From positions 2,046,001-2,110,000 of the forward strand of contig NZ_CP102293.1 of NCBI RefSeq assembly GCF_025152575.1: a DNA stretch of 64,000 nt, in the 5' to 3' direction. Both the position numbers and the translations under genes were made by a program. The stretch is from Subdoligranulum variabile. Lineage in GTDB: Bacteria; Bacillota; Clostridia; Oscillospirales; Ruminococcaceae. Each line of letters starts with the position of its first letter. Position 1 is the stretch's first letter. This document shows, in pieces, positions 16,148 through 25,709 of this stretch. The notes under the pieces were generated by a model. That model saw only the letters and a list, made by a program, of their open reading frames with translations, was not told where the DNA came from and did no database searches.

Positions 16148-17935
16148 ATGGCAAAGATCATCGGAATTGATTTGGGAACGACCAACAGCTGTGCCGCCGT
16201 CATCGAGGGGGGCAAGCCGGTGGTTATTCCCAATGCCGAGGGCCAGCGCACCACACCGTCGGTGGTGGCGTTCACCAAAACGGGGGAACGGCTGGTGGGG
16301 GATGCCGCCAAACGGCAGGCCGTCACCAACGCCCCGCGGACCATCTGCAGCGTCAAGCGGCAGATGGGCAGTGAGACGCGTATCCCCATCGACGGCAAAT
16401 GCTATGCCCCGCAGCAGATCAGCGCCCTGATCCTGCAGAAGATCAAGGCCGACGCCGAGAGCTATCTGGGGGAACCGGTGACCGAGGCGGTCATCACGGT
16501 GCCCGCCTATTTCAACGATGCCCAGCGCCAGGCCACCAAGGATGCCGGGCGCATCGCCGGGCTGAACGTGCGGCGGATCATCAACGAACCCACGGCGGCG
16601 GCGCTGGCCTACGGTCTGGACAACGGCCGCGCCCAGACCGTCATGGTCTACGATCTGGGCGGCGGTACCTTTGATGTGTCGCTGATCCAGATCGGGGACG
16701 GCATCGTGCAGGTGCTGGCCACCTGCGGCGACAACTATCTGGGCGGCGACGACTTCGACGCCCGCATCGTGGACTGGCTGGCGGAGAATTTCCGCGCCGA
16801 ACACGGGACCGACCTGACTGCCGACCGGGTGGCCATGCAGCGTCTGCGGGAGGAGGCCGAAAAGGCCAAGAAGGAGCTGTCGGCGGCCACCCGCACCGAG
16901 ATCAACCTGCCCTTCCTCACGGTGGGGCCGGAGGGACCGGTGCATCTGCAGGCCACGCTGACCCGGACCAAGTTCGAGGAACTCTGCGCCGATCTCATCG
17001 AGCGGACGGCGCTGCCGGTGCGCAACGCCCTGAGCGACGCCCATCTGACGGCCAGCGACCTGGATCAGGTGCTGCTGGTGGGCGGTTCCACCCGCATCCC
17101 GGCGGTGCAGGACAAGGTCCGCCGGATGGTGGGGCTGGAACCCTCCCGGACGCTCAACCCCGACGAATGCGTGGCCCTGGGGGCTGCCGTGCAGGCAGGA
17201 CGGCTGGGCGGTGTGGCCCTGGCCGGTGCCGGGGAAGGGCTGCTGCTCATGGACGTGACGCCGCTGACCCTCTCCATCGAGACACTGGGCGGTGTGGCCA
17301 CCCACCTGATCGAGCGCAACGCCACCATCCCCACCCGGTTCAGCAAGGTGTTCACCACGGCTGCGCCCTTCCAGTCCACCGTGGAGATCAAGGTGCTGCA
17401 GGGCGAGCGGGAATTTGCCAAGGACAACAAACTTCTGGGCACCTTCACCCTGCGGGGCATCAAACGGGCCTGGGCGGGGGTGCCCAAGATCGAGGTGACC
17501 TTTGACATCGACGCCAACGGCATCGTGAAGGTCAGTGCCAAGGATCTGGACACCGGCAAACAGCAGGGCATCACCATCACCGGCTCCTCCAACCTCAGTG
17601 AGGAGGAGATCCAGCGGGCCATGCGGGATGCAGCGGTTTTTGCGGGGCAGGACCAGGAGCGCAAGGCAGCGCTGGAAGCGCTGAATGCCGCCGAGGCGGC
17701 GATCTACCGGGTGAACACGGCCCTGGGCAGCAAGACCGGCAAGGCGCTGGACAAGGAGACGAAAAACAAGATCAAGGACGCCGAGCGCGCCCTGGAAAAA
17801 GTCACCCGCCACAAGAAGGCGGAAAAGCTCACCCCTGCGGATGTGCAGGCCATCAACACGGCGCGGGAAGCGCTGTTTGCGGTGGCAACACCGCTGGTCA
17901 ATCAGTGGGAGAGCGAGCAGACACAACAGACCTGA
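16148..17935 (+). CDS. Stand-alone Hsp70 (DnaK-family) chaperone
   Basis: This 595-residue Hsp70 has a complete nucleotide-binding domain ([10 protein letters not shown] at residues 5-14, [12 protein letters not shown] near 170, [11 protein letters not shown] near 312) and a substrate domain from about 365 ([14 protein letters not shown]). The C-terminal lid is short and ends in QTQQT. No grpE, dnaJ or hrcA is adjacent and I see no CIRCE repeat upstream, so this is probably a secondary DnaK paralog and not the main heat-shock copy. Upstream sequence 15965-16147 has a possible -10 TACAAT (16052-16057). AAAGGAC is the ribosome site before ATG 16148. Confidence 0.85.
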   Translation: MAKIIGIDLGTTNSCAAVIEGGKPVVIPNAEGQRTTPSVVAFTKTGERLVGDAAKRQAVTNAPRTICSVKRQMGSETRIPIDGKCYAPQQISALILQKIKADAESYLGEPVTEAVITVPAYFNDAQRQATKDAGRIAGLNVRRIINEPTAAALAYGLDNGRAQTVMVYDLGGGTFDVSLIQIGDGIVQVLATCGDNYLGGDDFDARIVDWLAENFRAEHGTDLTADRVAMQRLREEAEKAKKELSAATRTEINLPFLTVGPEGPVHLQATLTRTKFEELCADLIERTALPVRNALSDAHLTASDLDQVLLVGGSTRIPAVQDKVRRMVGLEPSRTLNPDECVALGAAVQAGRLGGVALAGAGEGLLLMDVTPLTLSIETLGGVATHLIERNATIPTRFSKVFTTAAPFQSTVEIKVLQGEREFAKDNKLLGTFTLRGIKRAWAGVPKIEVTFDIDANGIVKVSAKDLDTGKQQGITITGSSNLSEEEIQRAMRDAAVFAGQDQERKAALEALNAAEAAIYRVNTALGSKTGKALDKETKNKIKDAERALEKVTRHKKAEKLTPADVQAINTAREALFAVATPLVNQWESEQTQQT

Positions 17936-17988
17936 TCAATAGAGGGGGAGGCCCCGGCGGAAGTGACGCCCGAGCCTCCCTGTGGTGC

Positions 17989-18022
17989 AAGGCCCGGAAC
18001 TCTTGTGGAGTTCCGGGCCTTT
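17989..18022 (+). terminator. Terminator of the Hsp70 gene
   Basis: A perfect 14-bp stem (17989-18002 with 18008-18021) with a five-base loop is followed by TTTG. Confidence 0.8.
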
Positions 18023-18069
18023 GTGCTATCATAAAAAACGAAAATCTGACCCAAAAAGAGGCGTAAGAA

Positions 18070-18774
18070 ATGGGAAAAACGGCAAAGTATGCGTTTGTGC
18101 GGTCGCTGCCGGTGATGGCGGGGTATCTGGTACTGGGTCTGGGGTTTGGTGTGCTGCTGGAATCCAAGGGCTACGGCGTGGGCTGGGCGCTGGCCATGAG
18201 CACCCTGATCTATGCGGGCAGCATGCAGTATGTGGCGGTGGACCTGCTGGCAGGCGGCGCGTCGCTGATCGCGGCAGCCCTCATGACGGTGACCGTCAAC
18301 GCGCGGCATCTGTTCTACGGCATCTCCATGGTGGAGCGCTACCGGGACGCAGGGCCGGCCAAACCCTACCTGATCTTTGCCCTCACCGACGAGACCTACT
18401 CCCTGGTCTGCAGCGGCGAGGTGCCGGACGGGGTGGACCGGAAGCGGTATTTCTTCCTGGTGTCGCTCTTCGACCATCTGTACTGGATCGCGGGCAGCGT
18501 GGCGGGGGCTCTGGTGGGCGCCGTGCTGCCCTTTGACAGCACCGGCATCGACTTCTCCATGACCGCGCTCTTCCTTGTGGTCATGACCGAACAGTGGCGC
18601 ACCACGAAGGACCACCGTCCGGCGCTGGCGGGACTGGGGGTATCCCTGGTCTGCCTGCTGGTGTTCGGAGCGGAGGATTTCCTCATCCCGGCCATGATCG
18701 GCATCACCCTGGTGCTCACCCTGCTGCGCGGGGCACTGCAGGCGAAGGAGGAGACGGACGATGTTCGGGATTGA
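18070..18774 (+). CDS. azlC: AzlC-family branched-chain amino acid exporter, large subunit
   Basis: This 234-residue membrane protein of the AzlC/YgaZ family forms a two-part exporter for branched-chain amino acids or their analogues with AzlD. Features include the N-terminal LPVMAGYLVLGLGFGVLLESKGYG, the conserved STLIYAGSMQYVAVDLL segment (about 49-65), and TVTVNARHLFYGISM near 82. Five or six membrane helices are visible. It overlaps azlD by 14 bp, which indicates coupled translation. A possible promoter (TTGTGG 18003, TATCAT 18027) overlaps the preceding terminator. Confidence 0.9.
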   Translation: MGKTAKYAFVRSLPVMAGYLVLGLGFGVLLESKGYGVGWALAMSTLIYAGSMQYVAVDLLAGGASLIAAALMTVTVNARHLFYGISMVERYRDAGPAKPYLIFALTDETYSLVCSGEVPDGVDRKRYFFLVSLFDHLYWIAGSVAGALVGAVLPFDSTGIDFSMTALFLVVMTEQWRTTKDHRPALAGLGVSLVCLLVFGAEDFLIPAMIGITLVLTLLRGALQAKEETDDVRD

Positions 18775-19099
18775 TCTGCATTCCGCCGCCCTGGTGGCGG
18801 TCATCGCAGCGGTGACCATGCTGCTGCGCTTTCTGCCCTTTGCGGTGTTCGGCGGCGGGCGCCCCACGCCCCGGTATGTGGTCTACCTGGCCCGGGTGCT
18901 GCCCTGCGCCATCATGGCCATGCTGGTGGTCTACTGTCTGCGGGGCGCCGATCCTCTGGGGCCCACCCACGCCCTGCCGGAACTGCTGGCCGGGGCTGCC
19001 GTGGTGGGATTGCAGCTCTGGCGCAAGAATACCCTGCTCAGCATTGCCGCAGGCACGGCCCTCTACATGGTGCTGGTGCAGGGGGTGTTCACAGTATAA
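18761..19099 (+). CDS. azlD: AzlD-family branched-chain amino acid exporter, small subunit
   Basis: This 112-residue, four-helix membrane protein is of the AzlD/YgaH type, with the family segment VTMLLRFLPFAVFG near residue 18. It is the partner of AzlC and its gene overlaps the end of azlC. AAGGAGGAG within azlC precedes ATG 18761. Confidence 0.88.
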   Translation: MFGIDLHSAALVAVIAAVTMLLRFLPFAVFGGGRPTPRYVVYLARVLPCAIMAMLVVYCLRGADPLGPTHALPELLAGAAVVGLQLWRKNTLLSIAAGTALYMVLVQGVFTV

Positions 19100-19131
19100 A
19101 AAAATGCCGCCCCGGCCGGGGCGGCATTTTT
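19100..19131. terminator. Bidirectional terminator between azlD and gltA
   Basis: A perfect 32-bp palindrome has A/T runs on both sides and a GC core. It sits in the 35-bp gap between convergent genes and should stop transcripts from either strand. Confidence 0.9.
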
Positions 19132-19134
19132 GGT

Positions 19135-20511
19135 TCAGGCGCGTTCTGCCAGTGTGATGTAGGGCTGAGGTTTGCCCACATACTTGTAGGCAGGGCGGAT
19201 GATGCGGTTGGCAAACTCCACTTCCTCCACCCGGTGGGCACACCAGCCCGGCACACGGGCGATGGCAAACAGCGGCGTGTACAGATCCTCGCTGATGCCC
19301 AGCATACGGTAGATCAGACCGCTGAACAGGTCCACGTTGGCGCAGACCTTTTTGGGACCGTGCTTTTCCTCCGCAAAGACCTGGGGAGCCAGCCGCTCAA
19401 TGCTGCACAGCATCTCGAATTCCTCGTCGTAGCCCTTGGCATAGGCCATGCGGCGGGCGTGATTCTTCAGGATCTGGGCGCGGGGGTCGCTGACGGTGTA
19501 CACCGCGTGGCCCATGCCGTAGATCAGACCGCTGCCGTCGCCGGCTTCCTTGCGGATGATCTTGCGCAGGAATTCCCGCACCTCGCCATCGTCGGCGGGA
19601 TTCTCCACATTTTCCAGAATGTAATCCAGCTGGTGCATGACCTTCAGGTTGGCGCCGCCGTGCTTGGGGCCTTTCAGGGCGCCGATGGCTGCCGAGATGG
19701 CCGCGTAGGTATCGGTGCCGGAGCTGGACAGCACGCGGCAGGTGAAGGTGGAGCAGTTGCCGCCGCCGTGGTCGGCGTGGACCATCAGGCAGAGGTCCAG
19801 CAGCCGGGCTTCCTCGTGGGTGAACTTCTGGTCGGCGCGGTAGGTGCTCAGGATGTGCTCAGCCGTGCTCTGGCCTTCGGTGGGCAGGTGGAAGTACATG
19901 CTGGACCGGTCGTACACCCGGCGCTTGATCTGGTAGGCGTTGACCATCATGGTGGGCAGCTCGGCGATGAGGTTGATGCTCTGCCGCAGGATGTTGGGCA
20001 GGCTGGAGTCCTCGGCGTGCTCATCGTAGCTGTACATGGCCAGCACGCTGCGGGCCATCTTGTTCATCAGGTTGGGGGAGGGCGAATTCAGGATCATGTC
20101 GTCCGCAAAGCCCCGGGGCAGTTCCCGGTGGTGTTCCAGCAGCTTGCAGAACTTGGCGTGCTGCTCCTTGTTGGGCAGTGAGCCGAAGAGCAGCAGCCAC
20201 ACCACTTCCTCAAAGAGGAACCGGTCGTGGTTGTCGGCCTCGGCGGCCAGGGTATCGATGTCGATGCCGCGGTAGACAAGGCGTCCCGGAATGGGCACAA
20301 TGGTCCCGTCCGGCGTCCGGTCGTAGCCGATTACGCTGGATACGTTGGTGATGCCGGCCAGCACGCCGGTACCATCCAGGTTGCGCAGGCCGCGCTTGAC
20401 GCCCATCTGGTCGGCCAGCTTGGGGTCCAGGTGCGCGTTGTGCTCCAGATACTCATGGCAAAGCAGTTCCAGTTCATCCGGCTCCAGGGCCGGTACGTCC
20501 GGGTAATACAT
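19135..20511 (-). CDS. gltA: Citrate synthase
   Basis: This 458-residue citrate synthase condenses acetyl-CoA and oxaloacetate. Catalytic regions are visible as VHADHGGGNCSTFTCRV (histidine near residue 256), IYGMGHAVYTVSDPR (histidine near 333), and the C-terminal aspartate region VDLFSGLIYRMLGI. I chose ATG 20511 with AGAGGGG upstream. An in-frame ATG 21 codons earlier is less likely, since it lies in the AT-rich promoter leader. It is divergent from an aconitase-family gene, and the two would convert acetyl-CoA toward isocitrate and 2-oxoglutarate for glutamate synthesis. Confidence 0.93.
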   Translation of the reverse strand: MYYPDVPALEPDELELLCHEYLEHNAHLDPKLADQMGVKRGLRNLDGTGVLAGITNVSSVIGYDRTPDGTIVPIPGRLVYRGIDIDTLAAEADNHDRFLFEEVVWLLLFGSLPNKEQHAKFCKLLEHHRELPRGFADDMILNSPSPNLMNKMARSVLAMYSYDEHAEDSSLPNILRQSINLIAELPTMMVNAYQIKRRVYDRSSMYFHLPTEGQSTAEHILSTYRADQKFTHEEARLLDLCLMVHADHGGGNCSTFTCRVLSSSGTDTYAAISAAIGALKGPKHGGANLKVMHQLDYILENVENPADDGEVREFLRKIIRKEAGDGSGLIYGMGHAVYTVSDPRAQILKNHARRMAYAKGYDEEFEMLCSIERLAPQVFAEEKHGPKKVCANVDLFSGLIYRMLGISEDLYTPLFAIARVPGWCAHRVEEVEFANRIIRPAYKYVGKPQPYITLAERA

Positions 20512-20604
20512 CGGCAAGCCCCTCTTTCTTTCCCTGTATATTGTATATTTATTCGCGCATCCTGCGCGGTTCATGCAACACTCCCGCGCGGGGTGAATAC
20601 TTTC

Positions 20605-20633
20605 ATTCTAATATGCTCCCTGCTTTTCGTCAA
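20605..20633 (-). promoter_or_regulatory. Promoter of gltA
   Basis: On the minus strand TTGACG (20628-20633) and TAGAAT (20605-20610) are 17 bp apart, about 95 bp before the start codon. Confidence 0.6.
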
Positions 20634-20725
20634 GAAAAACTTAAAATTCTGTCAGAATAACCAAGCGGACACTTTATTTTATTAAGCTGATGGTCGCTTT
20701 ACCCGGCTTTGCATAAAAAACCGCG

Positions 20726-20754
20726 TTGACAACCCCGACCAAAGCGGGTATAGT
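20726..20754 (+). promoter_or_regulatory. Promoter of the aconitase-family gene
   Basis: Consensus TTGACA (20726-20731) and TATAGT (20749-20754) are 17 bp apart. With the gltA promoter it accounts for the 321-bp divergent region 20512-20832, where I recognise no other gene or RNA element. Confidence 0.75.
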
Positions 20755-20832
20755 GTAAGAAGAGTATAGATAATCGGGCAGCGTGTCCAAGCGCTGCTGT
20801 GTCTGAAATCGGAAACGGAGGGAACATCCACG

Positions 20833-23079
20833 ATGAAACTGCACCCCCAGGGCGTGTATCTTGTGAACGGTGTGCTGCAGGACAGCGCCCCTGCCGGCGT
20901 CACCGAAGCCGACGCGCGCCGCGGCACCATTGCGCACTCCATTCTGGAAGCGCACAACACCAGCGGCGATATGGCCAACCTGCGCATGAAGTTTGACTCG
21001 ATGACCAGCCACGACATCACCTATGTGGGCATCATCCAGACGGCCCGGGCCTCCGGCATGGAGAAATTTCCGCTGCCCTATGTCATGACCAACTGCCACA
21101 ACAGTCTGTGCGCCGTGGGCGGCACCATCAACGAGGACGACCATCAGTTTGCCCTGTCTGCCGCCCACAAATACGGCGGCATCTATGTGCCGCCGAATAT
21201 GGCGGTCATCCACAGCTACAACCGGGAGATGATGTCGGGCTGCGGTCGGATGATCCTGGGTTCCGACTCCCACACCCGCTACGGCGCCCTGGGCACCATG
21301 GCGGTGGGCGAGGGCGGCGGCGAGCTGGCCAAGCAGCTGGTGGGCCGCACCTATGATATGGCCTACCCCGGCGTGGTGGCTATCTACCTCACCGGCAAGC
21401 CCAACCCCGGCGTGGGTCCCCATGACGTGGCGCTGGCACTGGTGGGCGCCACCTACGCCAACGGCTATGTGAAGAACAAGGTCATGGAGTTCATCGGCCC
21501 CGGCGTGGCCAACCTGTCGGCGGACTACCGCAACGGCATCGACGTCATGACCACCGAGACCACCTGCTGGTCCTCCATCTGGCAGACCGACGAAGTCACC
21601 GAGCAGTATTTCCTGCAGCACAGCCGTCCCGAAGCCTACCAGGAACTGAAACCCGCCGATGTGGCCTACTACGACGGCTGCATCGAGCTGGATCTGTCCA
21701 CCGTGGAGTGCATGATCGCGCTGCCCATGCATCCCAGCTATGCCTATCCCATCCGGGAACTGAAAGCCAACGCCAAGGAAATTCTGGCGGCGGCCCAGGA
21801 GCAGGCCAACAAGCAGCTGGGCGGCAAGGTCACCATGGACCTGGTCAGCAAGATCCAGCCCGACGGCCGCATCTATGTGGAGCAGGGCGTGGTGGCCGGC
21901 TGCTCCGGCGGTACCTATGAAAATATCTGTGCGGTGGCCGACATCCTCCGCGGGCAGAACTGCGGCAACGGCGCCTTCAAGTTCAGCGTCTACCCCGACA
22001 GTATGCCCACCTACCTGGAACTGGTCAAGAACGGTGCGGTGGCCGACATTGTCAGCGCGGGCGGCATCTTCCGGGAGTGCTTCTGCGGCCCCTGCTTCGG
22101 CGCCGGCGACACCCCGGCCAACGGGGAGTTCTCCATCCGCCACACCACCCGCAACTTCCCCAACCGGGAAGGCTCCAAGCCCGGCGAGGGCCAGATCAGC
22201 GCGGTGGCCCTCATGGACGCCCGGTCCATTGCGGCCACGGCGGCCAACGGCGGCTACCTGACCGCCGCCAGCGAGGTCTGCGACACCGAGTACACCGCCC
22301 CCGAATACCACTTCGATCAGGGCGTCTACGACAAGCGGGTCTACAACGGCTGGGGCCATCCCGAACCGGACTACGCCCTGAAGTTCGGCCCCAACATCAA
22401 GGACTGGCCCGAGCAGCCCGCCCTGAGTGACGACCTGTTGGTAAAGATCGTCAGCTACATCACCGACCCCGTCACCACCACCGACGAGCTCATCCCCTCC
22501 GGTGAGACTTCCTCCTTCCGGTCCAACCCGCTGCGTCTGGCGGAGTTCACCCTCTCCCGCAAGGACCCGGCCTATGTGCCGGGCGCCAAGGCCGTCCATG
22601 CCCTGGATGAGGCCCGCCGCGCCGGCAACCTGCCCGAGGAAGTGGCCAAGGTCTACGCCGAACTGGCCAAGCTGGGCTACACCCCCGATGCCAAGGCCAC
22701 CAACATCGGTTCGGCCATCTTTGCCAACAAGCCCGGCGACGGTTCCGCCCGGGAACAGGCGGCCAGCTGCCAGCGGGTGCTGGGCGGCGCGGCCAACTTC
22801 GCCTGCGAGTACGCCACCAAGCGGTACCGCTCCAACTGCATCAACTGGGGCATGCTGCCCTTCCTGCTGGATACCCCCAACGTGCTGGACAACGGCGACT
22901 ACGTCTACCTGCCCGGCGTGCGCAAAGCGCTGCTGGAAGCGGCGGACGAGCTGGAGGCCGTGGCGGTTAAGCCGGACGGCGGCATGGTGAAGTTCACTGT
23001 GCGGCTGGGGGCCATGACCGATGCCGAGCGCCAGATCCTGGCGGACGGCTGCCTCATCAACTACTACAAGCATCATTGA
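20833..23079 (+). CDS. Aconitase-family hydratase
   Basis: This 748-residue protein belongs to the aconitase superfamily and resembles the YbhJ-type hydratases more than classic AcnA (about 900 residues). Fe-S ligands are visible as VAGCSGGT (near residue 356) and the CGPC pair in ECFCGPCFG (near 418). The swivel domain has GSAREQAA, matching the substrate-binding serine-arginine of aconitases. Next to citrate synthase, an aconitase role is the natural inference, but YbhJ-type proteins have no firmly proven substrate. CGGAGGG precedes ATG 20833. Confidence 0.82.
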   Translation: MKLHPQGVYLVNGVLQDSAPAGVTEADARRGTIAHSILEAHNTSGDMANLRMKFDSMTSHDITYVGIIQTARASGMEKFPLPYVMTNCHNSLCAVGGTINEDDHQFALSAAHKYGGIYVPPNMAVIHSYNREMMSGCGRMILGSDSHTRYGALGTMAVGEGGGELAKQLVGRTYDMAYPGVVAIYLTGKPNPGVGPHDVALALVGATYANGYVKNKVMEFIGPGVANLSADYRNGIDVMTTETTCWSSIWQTDEVTEQYFLQHSRPEAYQELKPADVAYYDGCIELDLSTVECMIALPMHPSYAYPIRELKANAKEILAAAQEQANKQLGGKVTMDLVSKIQPDGRIYVEQGVVAGCSGGTYENICAVADILRGQNCGNGAFKFSVYPDSMPTYLELVKNGAVADIVSAGGIFRECFCGPCFGAGDTPANGEFSIRHTTRNFPNREGSKPGEGQISAVALMDARSIAATAANGGYLTAASEVCDTEYTAPEYHFDQGVYDKRVYNGWGHPEPDYALKFGPNIKDWPEQPALSDDLLVKIVSYITDPVTTTDELIPSGETSSFRSNPLRLAEFTLSRKDPAYVPGAKAVHALDEARRAGNLPEEVAKVYAELAKLGYTPDAKATNIGSAIFANKPGDGSAREQAASCQRVLGGAANFACEYATKRYRSNCINWGMLPFLLDTPNVLDNGDYVYLPGVRKALLEAADELEAVAVKPDGGMVKFTVRLGAMTDAERQILADGCLINYYKHH

Positions 23080-23084
23080 GTTAC

Positions 23085-23116
23085 CGGCCCGCGCCGCAAG
23101 GCGCGGGCCGTTTTTT
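23085..23116 (+). terminator. Terminator of the aconitase-family gene
   Basis: An 11-bp perfect GC stem with a GCAA loop (23085-23110) is followed by TTTTTT. Confidence 0.93.
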
Positions 23117-23213
23117 GTAAATTTCTGGTTTGCCGCGCCGCTTCGGTGGCATATTCTAATGGTATATGCTATAATGGCCTTCAAACAGAACGAACCCAGG
23201 GAGGAAACTTCTC

Positions 23214-24359
23214 TTGAAACATTGGTTGGAACGAATGCCCCGGACCTCCGGCGATTTTCTGCGCCTGGCGCTGGGCGTGGCGGTGATCTTCGGCATCGTG
23301 TGGCAGCTGCCGGCCATTGCAGGCGGCGTGCAGAAATTCATGGACATCCTGAGCCCCTTTGCCTGGGGCATCGTGCTGGCCTACGTGCTGGACATCCCCG
23401 CCCGCTTTTTTGCCGAAAAACTCTTCGGCGGCAAGCGGGGCTTTGCGGTGGTGCTCAGCTACCTGCTGCTGTTCAGTGTGGTGGGATTGCTGCTCTCCCT
23501 GGTGGTGCCCCAGCTGGCGGAGAGTATCAGCTCCTTCGTGGGACGCCTGAGCACCTACGAGAAGGACATTCAGAACGCCCTGGACTGGGTGCGGCAGACC
23601 TTCGGCATCGACACCGAGACCCTGGAAGGGTATGTGGGGGAGCTGACCCGGGAACTGCAGAACTGGTTCAAGTCGGTGTCGGGCCAGGCGGCCCAGGCGG
23701 CGGCTGACGCGGCAGCCGGGGTGGCCGGCGCTGCCATGGATGCCTTCGTGACGCTGGCGGTGAGCATCTACCTGCTGGGCAGCAAGGACCTGCTGCTGCG
23801 CGCCGTGCGTACCTGCCTGCGGGCGGCCCTGCCGCCCCGCCAAGCGGGAAGCCTCTTCTCGGTGTGCACCATGGCCAACCGCACCTTCAGCGGGTATATC
23901 GGCGGCCAGCTGGTGGACGCCCTGCTGGTGGGGGTGGAGACCTTTGTGCTCATGTCGCTGTTCCGGCTGGACTACGCGCCCCTCATCGCGGTGCTGGTGG
24001 GGGTGACCAACATCATCCCGGTGCTGGGCCCCTTTATCGGAGCGGTGCCCGGCGCCGTCATCCTGCTGCTGGAATCCCCGCTGCAGGCGGTGGAATTTGT
24101 CCTCATCATCCTGGTGGTGCAGCAGATCGACGGCAACTTCATCGCGCCGCGGATCATCGGCGGGGCCACCGGCCTGCCGGGGCTGGGGGTATTGCTGGCC
24201 ATCATCGTGGGCGGCAGTCTCTTCGGCATCCCCGGCATGGTCATTGGTGTGCCCACTCTGGCGGTCATCGTGACCCTGCTCAAGGAAGCGGTGGGGGCGG
24301 GCCTGCAGGCCCGGGGCATCGACGAGGACGGAAATCCTCTGCCCGACACAAAAAATTAA
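23214..24359 (+). CDS. AI-2E-family transporter 1
   Basis: This 381-residue polytopic membrane protein belongs to the AI-2E (PerM/TqsA) family. About eight helices are visible. The family C-terminal signature occurs as VGVTNIIPVLGPFIGAVPG (near residue 263) and the later QQIDGNFIAPRIIGG. Members export signals or osmolytes, and the substrate here is unknown. The start is most likely TTG 23214, because GGGAGGA lies 8 bp upstream and the next ATG (codon 8) lacks a site. A likely -10 TATAAT lies at 23170-23175. A second family member follows directly. Confidence 0.85.
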   Translation: MKHWLERMPRTSGDFLRLALGVAVIFGIVWQLPAIAGGVQKFMDILSPFAWGIVLAYVLDIPARFFAEKLFGGKRGFAVVLSYLLLFSVVGLLLSLVVPQLAESISSFVGRLSTYEKDIQNALDWVRQTFGIDTETLEGYVGELTRELQNWFKSVSGQAAQAAADAAAGVAGAAMDAFVTLAVSIYLLGSKDLLLRAVRTCLRAALPPRQAGSLFSVCTMANRTFSGYIGGQLVDALLVGVETFVLMSLFRLDYAPLIAVLVGVTNIIPVLGPFIGAVPGAVILLLESPLQAVEFVLIILVVQQIDGNFIAPRIIGGATGLPGLGVLLAIIVGGSLFGIPGMVIGVPTLAVIVTLLKEAVGAGLQARGIDEDGNPLPDTKN

Positions 24360-24435
24360 CAAGTGGCCCCTTGTGTCTCCGTCCGGCGAACGGTACAATA
24401 GGAGGGAAGACGTTGAAAAAGGGGAAAATCACACC

Positions 24436-25647
24436 TTGAACACCAAGCATTTCTGGGATAAAAAACCCGATACCATACTGGAATGGACCACACTGATCTT
24501 TGCCAGCATTGCCTTTTATCTGTTTTTGAGCAACCTGGGCTATTTCGTGGGCGGCTTCCGCGAACTGCTGCGGATCCTGTCTCCCTTTGCGGGCGGCGTG
24601 GTCATCGCTTTTGTGCTCAACCCCATGGCCATGTGGTTCCACCGGGTGCTGCTGAAGCAGGATCCCCGCCTGCGGTGGGTGGCCATCCTGCTGTCCTACA
24701 TTGTGGCGGCGCTGCTGCTGGCACTGCTGGCCTGGCTGGTGGTGCCGCAGATCATCTCCAGCATCGCCATCCTCTTCAACAGCCTGCCCGGCTATTTTGA
24801 GGGACTGCAGAACACCCTGCTCTACCTGCAGGATCACTACGGCCTGCAGATGCAGAACGTGCTGCGCATCCTGGACGATTCCGAAGCCATGATGCGGGAA
24901 CTGTACAATGTGGCCGTCGCGGCCATGCCCCAGATCGTCACCACCATCGGCAGCGTGGCCTCCAACTTTGTGGCGGTCTTCACGGCGGTGGCTTCCAGCG
25001 TCTATATGCTCTCCGGCAAGGATAAGCTCATCCACCAGATCAAGACGCTGGTCCACGCCTTCCTGCCGGAATCGGTGGCCAGCAACACCCTGCGCATCTG
25101 CCACTATGCCAACGAAAACTTCACCGGTTTCTTTGTGGGCAAGATCATCGACTCCGCCATCATCGGCGTGCTGACCTTCGTGCTCATGTCCATCCTGCGG
25201 CTGGACTTCGCCCTGCTGGTCAGCGTCTTTGTGGGCATCACCAACATCATCCCGGTGTTCGGCCCCTTCATCGGCGCTATCCCCAGCATCTTCATCCTGC
25301 TGCTGGTGGATCCCGTCCAGGCGCTGATCTTCGCGGTGCTTATCCTCTTCATCCAGCAGCTGGACGGCAACTTCATCGGCCCCAAGATCCTGGGCCAGTC
25401 CATCGGCATCTCCTCGCTGTGGGTGCTCTTCTCCATCGTGGTGGGCGGCGACCTCTTCGGTCTCGTAGGCATGGTCGTCGGCGTGCCGCTGTTCGCCACC
25501 CTCTACGGGCTGCTCCATGAGGTGGTGGTCTATCTGCTGGACCGCCGGGGCATCGACGCCGAGGGCCGCCACCGGGACGGCACACCCCAGCCCCAACCCG
25601 ATGAGACAGCGGAACCGGAAAGCCGGGACCCCGCCACCATCTCCTGA
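24436..25647 (+). CDS. AI-2E-family transporter 2
   Basis: This second AI-2E-family permease is about 403 residues. The signature VGITNIIPVFGPFIGAIPS and QQLDGNFIGPKILG match the first gene, so the pair arose by tandem duplication or may work together. Start choice is uncertain: in-frame TTG 24436 follows AAGGGGA, while the stronger GGAGGG at 24401-24406 points to a TTG at 24413 that is out of frame. A GTG at 24373 lacks a ribosome site. The C-terminus is charged and probably cytoplasmic. Confidence 0.82.
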   Translation: MNTKHFWDKKPDTILEWTTLIFASIAFYLFLSNLGYFVGGFRELLRILSPFAGGVVIAFVLNPMAMWFHRVLLKQDPRLRWVAILLSYIVAALLLALLAWLVVPQIISSIAILFNSLPGYFEGLQNTLLYLQDHYGLQMQNVLRILDDSEAMMRELYNVAVAAMPQIVTTIGSVASNFVAVFTAVASSVYMLSGKDKLIHQIKTLVHAFLPESVASNTLRICHYANENFTGFFVGKIIDSAIIGVLTFVLMSILRLDFALLVSVFVGITNIIPVFGPFIGAIPSIFILLLVDPVQALIFAVLILFIQQLDGNFIGPKILGQSIGISSLWVLFSIVVGGDLFGLVGMVVGVPLFATLYGLLHEVVVYLLDRRGIDAEGRHRDGTPQPQPDETAEPESRDPATIS

Positions 25648-25661
25648 ATCCCATAAACAAA

Positions 25662-25695
25662 AGAACCCCCGCCGCGATGCCGCGGCGGGGGTTCT
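25662..25695. terminator. Bidirectional terminator between transporter 2 and sufB
   Basis: A perfect 15-bp stem (25662-25676 with 25681-25695) lies between convergent genes. On the minus strand it ends in TTTTGTTT and should end the suf transcript. Confidence 0.88.
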
Positions 25696-25709
25696 CTGCG
25701 TAAGATTCC

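Noticed and set aside
20674..23184. Very long open frame (over 800 codons) antisense to the aconitase-family gene
   Set aside because: It is a mirror of a high-GC coding frame, with His/Gly/Val/Ala-rich composition and no domain; the plus-strand gene has motifs, promoter and terminator.
24373..24435. Longer N-terminus for AI-2E transporter 2 from GTG 24373
   Set aside because: No ribosome site precedes it, and the extra residues are polar and lack family similarity.
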